Shown here: in pieces, positions 7,224 to 12,179 of the stretch
Position numbering within the stretch: the first letter of the stretch is position 1
Layout of the letters: each line of letters begins with the position of its first letter
DNA from: Bacteroidota bacterium
GTDB lineage: Bacteria > Bacteroidota > Bacteroidia > Chitinophagales > Saprospiraceae
DNA length: 12,179 nt
Assembly (NCBI GenBank): GCA_008501835.1
Contig: QQUB01000584.1
Coordinates: forward strand, 1-12,179
Reading direction: 5' to 3'
Position numbers and translations under genes: made by a program
Notes under the pieces: model-generated
Seen by the model: only the letters and a program-made list of their open reading frames with translations
Database searches by the model: none
Told to the model about the DNA's origin: nothing

Positions 7224-7297
7224 GGATAATTGGATAATTGGATGAATTGAATAAACTTTCATTAATCCATATATCCATTTCATCCATCAATCCATTT
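7224..7297 (+). repeat. Left arm of TGGATAATTGGA-type inverted repeat
   Basis: A degenerate run of short units (GGATAATTGGATAATTGGATGAATTG, then ATCCATTTCATCCATCAATCC). It aligns with the reverse complement of 7411-7481 over almost its whole length with scattered mismatches and one small gap. The translation on the minus strand includes IHPIIQLS, like IYPIFHLS from the other arm. Confidence 0.6.
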
Positions 7298-7410
7298 GTT
7301 TTTAAATTATTTATTGTTTCAGTGGAATGATTTGAGTGAAATATTAAGAATATGGTTGAAAATTTTATTCTAGATTGTTGAAGCCCAAAAAATGTTATTC
7401 CATTTCGAGA

Positions 7411-7481
7411 GGAAGAATGGATGAAATGGAAGAATGGATGACTGATTTAATTTATCCAATTTTCCATCTATCCAATTTTCC
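7411..7481 (-). repeat. Right arm of TGGATAATTGGA-type inverted repeat
   Basis: Runs GGAAGAATGGATGAAATGGA to TCCAATTTTCC and pairs with 7224-7297 across a loop of about 113 nt. Each arm also carries both senses of the short unit (GGATGAA and TTCATCC), so each could fold on itself. Confidence 0.6.
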
Positions 7482-7624
7482 GCAACCGACTGCAATGCTG
7501 TTTGGGATAAGAGGTTGGTTTTCAAAAAAGAAAAAATTTATACATGCTCTAAACATACTTTTATAATAAATCCTCAAAGCAGCGTTTTTTTCTTTAGCAT
7601 GGTCTATCAGAAAACAGCTGTGTT

Positions 7625-8197
7625 TTGAGAGCCATTAAATTGATACCGCAACTCCGAAACGTGACGGAAGAAGAACTAATCAAAGGGTGTATTCGGGAGG
7701 ACAGACACTGCCAACAGGAGGTCTTTCGGCTCTATGCCGGTAAGATGCTCAGCCTTTGTATGCGTTATTCCCGCCACTATATGGAAGCTGAAGACAATCT
7801 TCAGGATGCGTTTATCAAAGTTTTTGACAATATGGACAAATTCCAGTTCAAAGGATCTTTTGAAGGTTGGATTCGTCGGATTGTAATCAATACGGCTCTT
7901 AAAAAACACAATAAGAAGAGTTACAAAAACGAGATCGTCGGCATGGAAAATTTTCCGGATAATGCTGCCGATCCTGATGTTTATGCCCATTTGGGGGAAG
8001 AAGTTTTGTTGAAACTGATTGCGAATTTACCTACAGGGTATCGCGTTGTTTTCAACTTATATGCGATTGACGGGTATAGTCACAAGGAGATCGCTGAAAT
8101 GCTTGGAGTAGGGGAGAGCACCTCCCGTTCACAACTTGCCAAAGCGAGGAGTATGCTTCAAAAACAAATTCAGAAATTACAAAACATTGCAGTATGA
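7625..8197 (+). CDS. ECF-type RNA polymerase sigma factor
   Basis: Alternative sigma-70 family factor that redirects RNA polymerase. Counted from TTG at 7625 it has 190 residues. Region sigma-2 covers about 25-98 (AGKMLSLCMRYSRHYMEAED at 38-57, LQDAFIKVFDNMDKF at 59-73, GSFEGWIRRIVINTA at 77-91). Region sigma-4 covers about 130-182, with a helix-turn-helix of the form YSHKEIAEMLGVGESTSRSQ at 151-170. There is no sigma-3, as expected for ECF. No in-frame ATG exists between the upstream stop at 7595 and Met40, which lies within sigma-2, so the start must be non-ATG: TTG 7625, TTG 7640 or GTG 7661 (giving V/M-TEEELIKGC, the most family-like). The stop overlaps the next start as ATGA, so translation is probably coupled to the barrel protein, its presumed regulator. 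Confidence 0.92.
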   Translation: MRAIKLIPQLRNVTEEELIKGCIREDRHCQQEVFRLYAGKMLSLCMRYSRHYMEAEDNLQDAFIKVFDNMDKFQFKGSFEGWIRRIVINTALKKHNKKSYKNEIVGMENFPDNAADPDVYAHLGEEVLLKLIANLPTGYRVVFNLYAIDGYSHKEIAEMLGVGESTSRSQLAKARSMLQKQIQKLQNIAV

Positions 8198-9591
8198 GTC
8201 AGCAGCATCCCATAGATGAATTATTCAGGCAAAAGCTGGAGAACCATGCTTTTGAGCCTCCTATGCAGCTGTGGGAAAAAATAGATCAGCAGAGAAACCG
8301 CCGAAGAATTCTCCTGCGAAGGGGACTCGCAGGTCGGTTATTAGTGCTGAGTGGTGTGGTGATAGCCATTTCCGTTGCCGGTTTTTTTGCCTGGGATCAA
8401 TTCCGTGATCAGGGACGCACCACAGATAATGAAATAGCTTTTTTGGAAAATGAACACATTGGCGCTTTCTTTCACGATGATCTGGCGGGAGCCCCCGGAC
8501 AAGTTGAAAAACAGACCAATCAGGAATTGAAAGTAGCAGATGTCGATGAGAAAATTACGAATAACAATCCGGAGCCTGTAGAATCTAAAGTTCCGGTAAC
8601 CAACAGCAAAGAAATTGCGGAAGTTGGAAAAACTGTTTTCACTGACAGCAAAGCCAATAAGGTTGAAAAGAATGCTATCGCGTTAGTGGAAGAAGTTGAA
8701 TCCGGTTTGACGGCAGAAACCAATGTTCAACAAGAACAAGAAACCCTTAATGCAGAAGAGATCGAATTTGATTTTTCAAGAGTAAATAATACTCAAAACG
8801 TTGTTGACCTTCTGCCTTTAACCAACAAACTACTCTCTAAAGAAGCTATGGGCAGTGCCGGTTTTCCAAAAAGGGAAACGGACTGCCCTACCTTTGGAGG
8901 GCTACCCGGAGGACTGTATCTGGATATGAATGCTTCTGTCGATCTGGCCCAACGTACCATGACCGCAAGGGACCCGGAGATGGAGGACTACCTGTTGGAA
9001 AGAGAAAAGTCTGAAATTCCTTATTTCGCTTTTAGTGCCGGACTACATTTAACGGCATTGTCCGAAAGAGGATTTGCCCTGAAGTCAGGAGTTGATTATT
9101 CTCAGATCAATGAGAGTTTTAATTTTGATGGCGGAGAAGTGGAAATCATTACCATCATTGAAGGAGATACTACCTGGGAGATTAAGAATTTGCGCATCAG
9201 AGCTACCAACAGGTACCAAATGGTCGATATCCCGCTTTTGGCAGGGTACGAGCATAATTTTGCGAACTTTTCCCTCAGTGTTTATGGTGGAGCATTCCTG
9301 AATGTGAAGTTCGCCAAAAAAGGCAATATAGTATCCAATGAAACCGAAACTATGCAGCCGGTTGGTATAACCACTGGTGAACCTGAAAAATTTGCTGCCT
9401 TGTTTAAGGATAAGCTTGGATTAGGATGGTATACAAGTTTTGGGTTTGGATACAAATTGCAACACGGCACCCAAATTCGCGTGGAACCTTATTTCAGATT
9501 TTATCCAAAATCGTTCTCAGCAGTTGATAATGTAATAGATCAACGATATTTCCTCACGGGGATTAAATTAGGCCTAAGGAAACGACTATAA
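8194..9591 (+). CDS. Membrane-anchored protein with anti-sigma-like N-terminus and C-terminal beta-barrel region
   Basis: A 465-residue protein of composite design. Residues 1-34 are an amphipathic cytoplasmic segment (DELFRQKLENHAF, then PPMQLWEKI), a pattern often found in Bacteroidota genes next to ECF sigma genes. A basic cluster (RNRRRILLRRG, 34-44) precedes one transmembrane helix at about 45-67, so the N-terminus faces the cytoplasm. Residues 70-230 are an acidic, low-complexity linker rich in Glu, Lys, Val and Asn. A short CPTFGGLPGG motif (231-240) follows. From about 277 the sequence alternates hydrophobic and polar residues in strand-like blocks (AFSAGLHLTAL, YQMVDIPLLAGYEH, FSLSVYGGAFLNVKF, WYTSFGFGYKL, YFLTGIKLGL), as in PorT/OMP_b-brl_2 barrels of about eight strands. 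No zinc anti-sigma motif (HxxxCxxC) is present. The anti-sigma role is inferred from the ATGA overlap with the sigma gene and from topology. Confidence 0.8.
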   Translation: MSQQHPIDELFRQKLENHAFEPPMQLWEKIDQQRNRRRILLRRGLAGRLLVLSGVVIAISVAGFFAWDQFRDQGRTTDNEIAFLENEHIGAFFHDDLAGAPGQVEKQTNQELKVADVDEKITNNNPEPVESKVPVTNSKEIAEVGKTVFTDSKANKVEKNAIALVEEVESGLTAETNVQQEQETLNAEEIEFDFSRVNNTQNVVDLLPLTNKLLSKEAMGSAGFPKRETDCPTFGGLPGGLYLDMNASVDLAQRTMTARDPEMEDYLLEREKSEIPYFAFSAGLHLTALSERGFALKSGVDYSQINESFNFDGGEVEIITIIEGDTTWEIKNLRIRATNRYQMVDIPLLAGYEHNFANFSLSVYGGAFLNVKFAKKGNIVSNETETMQPVGITTGEPEKFAALFKDKLGLGWYTSFGFGYKLQHGTQIRVEPYFRFYPKSFSAVDNVIDQRYFLTGIKLGLRKRL

Positions 9592-9609
9592 CCTGAACCA
9601 GTTGACTTT

Positions 9610-9659
9610 AAAAAACAAAAGCCTTCGGTGGAATTTCCCGCCGAAGGCTTTTGTTTTTT
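9610..9659. terminator. Strong bidirectional intrinsic terminator
   Basis: A stem of about 22 bp (left arm 9610-9631, right arm 9638-9659, 6-nt loop). The core GCCTTCGG / CCGAAGGC is flanked by A-tract and T-tract arms, so each strand has a U-run at the stem's end. It starts 19 nt after the stop of the barrel gene and can also stop transcripts of the convergent TPR-CHAT gene. Confidence 0.92.
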
Positions 9660-9945
9660 AAACGAATACCGGAATCATTCGCCTCTCTTTTGGAAAAAAG
9701 CCCGTAATTCGTATTTTGCAGATCAAACAGTAAACATTCTCATCCCTGTTTTTAACTGTTTTCCCGGGCGTAGTTGTTGATATCGCCTGAAGTTTTGGAT
9801 TTTTCCCGACGAGCAAGAAATTACTAATAACCAACTTAGGAGTACTTATTACAGCAGTACTCAATCCCATATTCCTGAAAACTATTTTCAAAACGAAACG
9901 AGAAACCACTTTTGCGCGTTGGAAAATGCCCTTTTTCTCTTTTCC
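9660..9945. other. Intergenic stretch with doubtful small reading frame
   Basis: 286 bp between the terminator and the stop of the TPR-CHAT gene. The minus strand has an 83-codon open frame (9658-9909) with a GTG start and a stop inside the terminator stem. Its product has a GLSTAVISTPKLVIS stretch and two cysteines but no domain I recognise. It could be a decayed gene end or chance. A 6-bp inverted repeat GAGTAC/GTACTC lies near 9840-9862. Confidence 0.4.
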
Positions 9946-12179
9946 TTATTTCATTAAAATTAATCCTGACCAAATCGCCGGATTAGCTGTTTTTTTGTTT
10001 TTGATCATTTTTAGTTTTGCCGCTCCAAGTGCCTCTGCAGTACTTTTGCCTTCCAGTAAGTTCGTATAAAATTCCATCATCATCTGCTGACTGTAATTAT
10101 CATAAATTTTCCATAAACTTGAAATAACCTGTTGTGCTCCGGCTTCCAGAAAACTCCTGGCCAAAGAATATGGACCATCTCCCAGCATGACTGGGCCAAC
10201 GCTGCTTTCGCAACTACTGAGTACAACCAGTTGAGCACCAAGTGTGAGGGTAGGAATTTCAGCAGCATACAGGATGCCATCCTCCCTCGTTTCTGCCATC
10301 ATTTTTGTATCTGGTTGATACAAGGCTATTCCAGATAGTCTTGGATTTTGAAGATGAGGAAAACTATGGGTGGCAAAGTGAATGATGTCAAACTGCCCGG
10401 AAAGGGTTTTAAAAGTGTTTTCAGAAGCACCCTCATTCAACAGCACTTCGGCTTTTTGACCTTTTGAATTAAACAATGCTCCAATCTCAGTAATTTCCAC
10501 GGATGAGAAATCCAAAGGAGCAAAAGTCAGTTCGTCTCCCAAAACTGTTCTGAAATTTTCATCAGACTGGAAGGTTGAATCGAAAAGATAAGCCGTTTCA
10601 GATTGGATTCTCGTTCCTTCAGCAGGATTACTGAATACAGGGGCCAGCCCAAGAAAAGAGGTATGATCCACAGAAGGCGGCTCTTCAGAGGTCTCCAGAT
10701 TAGCTGTTAATGAATAAGTATATTCAAACGAATAATCATTGGCCAAATATTTCAGTTTATGGAATTTGACTTTTTTATCGGACTCAATTGCTTTTGAAAT
10801 GAAAGTTTCAAACGGGATTTTATACAATGCGCCGTCAGGGCTTATGAACAGCTGTTCTTTTGAAGACAGAGCACTTTCAACCGGAGCTATGAGCTTGTTG
10901 TAAAGGTCATGGGCATATAAGACGTATTTCCGTTTTTCCATTTTCCTGACGGAATTGAGCAGGCCCTCCACAGATTTATTCAAAGGAATATTCTTTTGTT
11001 TATCCTGTAATTGCGAATAAACTCCTGGCTGACTTTTTCCTGAAATGTTCAGGTTTGTCATGAAATTTACAGCTTTCTTTTCTGTACCTTTTCGGAAATC
11101 CAGCGGCAGGGCAACTGCCTCGAAATTGTCATCAGATAATGCAAAGACGTAATATTCGGATTTGCCTATAAAATATGACAACCAGCTGCTTTTGTTATCA
11201 ATCCTGGTCTGGAATTCTTCCATTCGGGGAAAGGCTTTTAATTGACAGGTAGAACTACCAGGATGCTGGTCCAGATAATCATCGAGATCATTCTTTTTTT
11301 GAGCTAATTGTTTGTGAAGAGCAATGTCGTCGGGTGCGAATAGCAGTTTGGTTTCCACCTCACGAATGGCTTTTTTTCTTGTGATAACATTTTGGTCGGG
11401 AGAGCGCATGGCTGCTTTATTCACAGAAAGGACAATAGCTTTTGATTTTTCACAGATTAGAAAAGCGCTCCATGCATAAAGCTCTTCCTGTGTTTTTTCG
11501 TACAGGGTCATAGCTACTCTCAAGCCAATCTCAAAAATAAAATGGCTCTCCTCAATCAGCTTGAATTTAGCAGCATCTCCGCTGATGTGATTAAGATGCC
11601 TGTAAAGGTGATCAATAGCATCAAGACAGTTACTGAGAGCGGCCCTTAGTATACCTGTGTCTTCATTATAAATGATCAGCGCTTCCATGGCTTTTACGGC
11701 TTTGGCTTCCGCCAAAATCTGATAATTGAGGATATTTCCCTCTTTTGTGGTTACCCTTTCCATAGCTTCCTCATAATTGACCTGAGCAAGGGATGGGATT
11801 GCAGGACCTACACTTTCATTTTCCTCCAGATTCTCAATAGTTTTCAGGTATTTATTCAACCAGGTTTTTGCCAGGTTAAGATGTGTTTGTGAGGCTTCGG
11901 GGTTCAAACCGGGTTTCATTTTGTCGTACTCTTGCAGAGCTTGCTGAAAATAATTTATTGCCCCGGATTTATCGGTCTGTTGATTTAACAGCCCCATGGC
12001 ATTGAGTATTCTGGCTTTCAGAAGAGTGCTGTTTTCAAGTAATTGAACAAATTCCAGTGCTTTTTTTAAAGTTTTTTCTGCTTCTTCAGGTTGGTTCATT
12101 TGGGTATAAAGTCTGCCAAGGTCATACAAGCCAACAACATAATCAGGGTGTTCGGTGCCGAGTTCAAATTCCAGGATTT
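9946..12179 (-). CDS. TPR-CHAT protein (caspase/separase-like protease fold), 5'-truncated by the window edge
   Basis: The frame is open to the right edge, so the start lies outside; about 743 residues are visible. The N-terminal part has tetratricopeptide repeats (LGTEHPDYVVGLYDLGRLY, then PEEAEKTLKKALE, and further repeats), followed by a long helical region. The last 330 residues form a CHAT domain. It opens with LYNKLIAPV and LFISPDGALYKIPFETF. The catalytic histidine is in HFATHSF (codon 10366-10368) and the catalytic cysteine in VLSSCESS (codon 10210-10212), followed by GDGPYSLARSFLEAGAQQVISSLW, the usual CHAT continuation. Both dyad residues are intact, so peptidase activity is likely, with TPRs recognising a partner. 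The TTG at 12129 is not the true start. Whether a signal peptide exists cannot be seen. It converges on the sigma/barrel pair and is separated from it by the terminator. Confidence 0.93.
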   Translation of the reverse strand, partial: ILEFELGTEHPDYVVGLYDLGRLYTQMNQPEEAEKTLKKALEFVQLLENSTLLKARILNAMGLLNQQTDKSGAINYFQQALQEYDKMKPGLNPEASQTHLNLAKTWLNKYLKTIENLEENESVGPAIPSLAQVNYEEAMERVTTKEGNILNYQILAEAKAVKAMEALIIYNEDTGILRAALSNCLDAIDHLYRHLNHISGDAAKFKLIEESHFIFEIGLRVAMTLYEKTQEELYAWSAFLICEKSKAIVLSVNKAAMRSPDQNVITRKKAIREVETKLLFAPDDIALHKQLAQKKNDLDDYLDQHPGSSTCQLKAFPRMEEFQTRIDNKSSWLSYFIGKSEYYVFALSDDNFEAVALPLDFRKGTEKKAVNFMTNLNISGKSQPGVYSQLQDKQKNIPLNKSVEGLLNSVRKMEKRKYVLYAHDLYNKLIAPVESALSSKEQLFISPDGALYKIPFETFISKAIESDKKVKFHKLKYLANDYSFEYTYSLTANLETSEEPPSVDHTSFLGLAPVFSNPAEGTRIQSETAYLFDSTFQSDENFRTVLGDELTFAPLDFSSVEITEIGALFNSKGQKAEVLLNEGASENTFKTLSGQFDIIHFATHSFPHLQNPRLSGIALYQPDTKMMAETREDGILYAAEIPTLTLGAQLVVLSSCESSVGPVMLGDGPYSLARSFLEAGAQQVISSLWKIYDNYSQQMMMEFYTNLLEGKSTAEALGAAKLKMIKNKKTANPAIWSGLILMK

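Larger units (their letters stand above)
7038..7624. other. Divergent intergenic region thioesterase/sigma factor
   Basis: 587 bp between divergent genes. The centre holds a pair of long imperfect inverted repeats (7224-7297 and 7411-7481). Frames crossing them (for example 7375-7566, plus) are repeat translations, not genes. The 7500-7620 part should carry the sigma promoter. I see only TACTTTTA at about 7556, one mismatch from TAnnTTTG and without a well-placed -33 box. A short ATG frame at 7599-7628 lies directly before the sigma gene. Confidence 0.6.

Noticed and set aside
7038..7283. N-terminal extension of the thioesterase frame by 82 residues
   Set aside because: The extension lies partly in the inverted-repeat DNA, lacks hotdog-fold features, and the ATG at 7037 gives the normal family length.
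7375..7566. 63-codon plus-strand open frame
   Set aside because: It is a translation through the right arm of the inverted repeat, with no domain and no good start context.
9946..12179. Assignment of the TPR-CHAT protein to a type III-E CRISPR (Craspase) system
   Set aside because: No Cas7-11-like gene or CRISPR array is visible, and TPR-CHAT proteins are widespread outside that system.
7625..12179. One functional system of sigma, barrel protein and TPR-CHAT protease
   Set aside because: The CHAT gene is convergent and insulated by a strong bidirectional terminator; adjacency alone does not support a shared pathway.

Overview
The window looks like a chromosomal segment of a Bacteroidota bacterium, probably of the Saprospiria (Lewinella/Haliscomenobacter-like) type. 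The evidence is a RecQ with a C-terminal helix-turn-helix extension, AT-rich leaders without clear Shine-Dalgarno sequences, a TAnnTTTG-type promoter box, an ECF sigma gene coupled to a membrane-anchored beta-barrel protein, and intergenic GTGCAAA-type and TGGATAATTGGA-type degenerate repeats. The lineage call is inferred from gene content and was not tested by a search.

Left part (1-4388), mainly housekeeping. A 5'-truncated recQ runs into aroQ with a 5-nt gap. Converging on them are a small secreted or membrane protein of unknown function and rnpA. The divergent gap between rnpA and radC holds a nested inverted-repeat element, and a 33-nt degenerate direct repeat flanks radC.

Middle part (4445-7037). 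Three minus-strand genes: a PaaI-type hotdog thioesterase, a gap with two GC-rich hairpins, a secreted protein resembling the LIC11966 surface family (with a good Bacteroidota promoter box), and a small lipoprotein.

Right part (7625-12179). An ECF sigma factor with no in-frame ATG start overlaps by 4 nt (ATGA) a protein that combines a cytoplasmic amphipathic N-terminus, one inner-membrane helix, a long acidic linker and a C-terminal beta-barrel-like region. A strong bidirectional terminator separates this pair from a convergent TPR-CHAT protease gene that runs off the right edge with its His/Cys dyad intact.

The most interesting item is the sigma/barrel pair: it could be a one-polypeptide transenvelope sensor that controls its own sigma factor. 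This arrangement is probably recurrent in Bacteroidota, and its mechanism is inference here. No CRISPR array, tRNA, rRNA, transposase or phage gene was seen.
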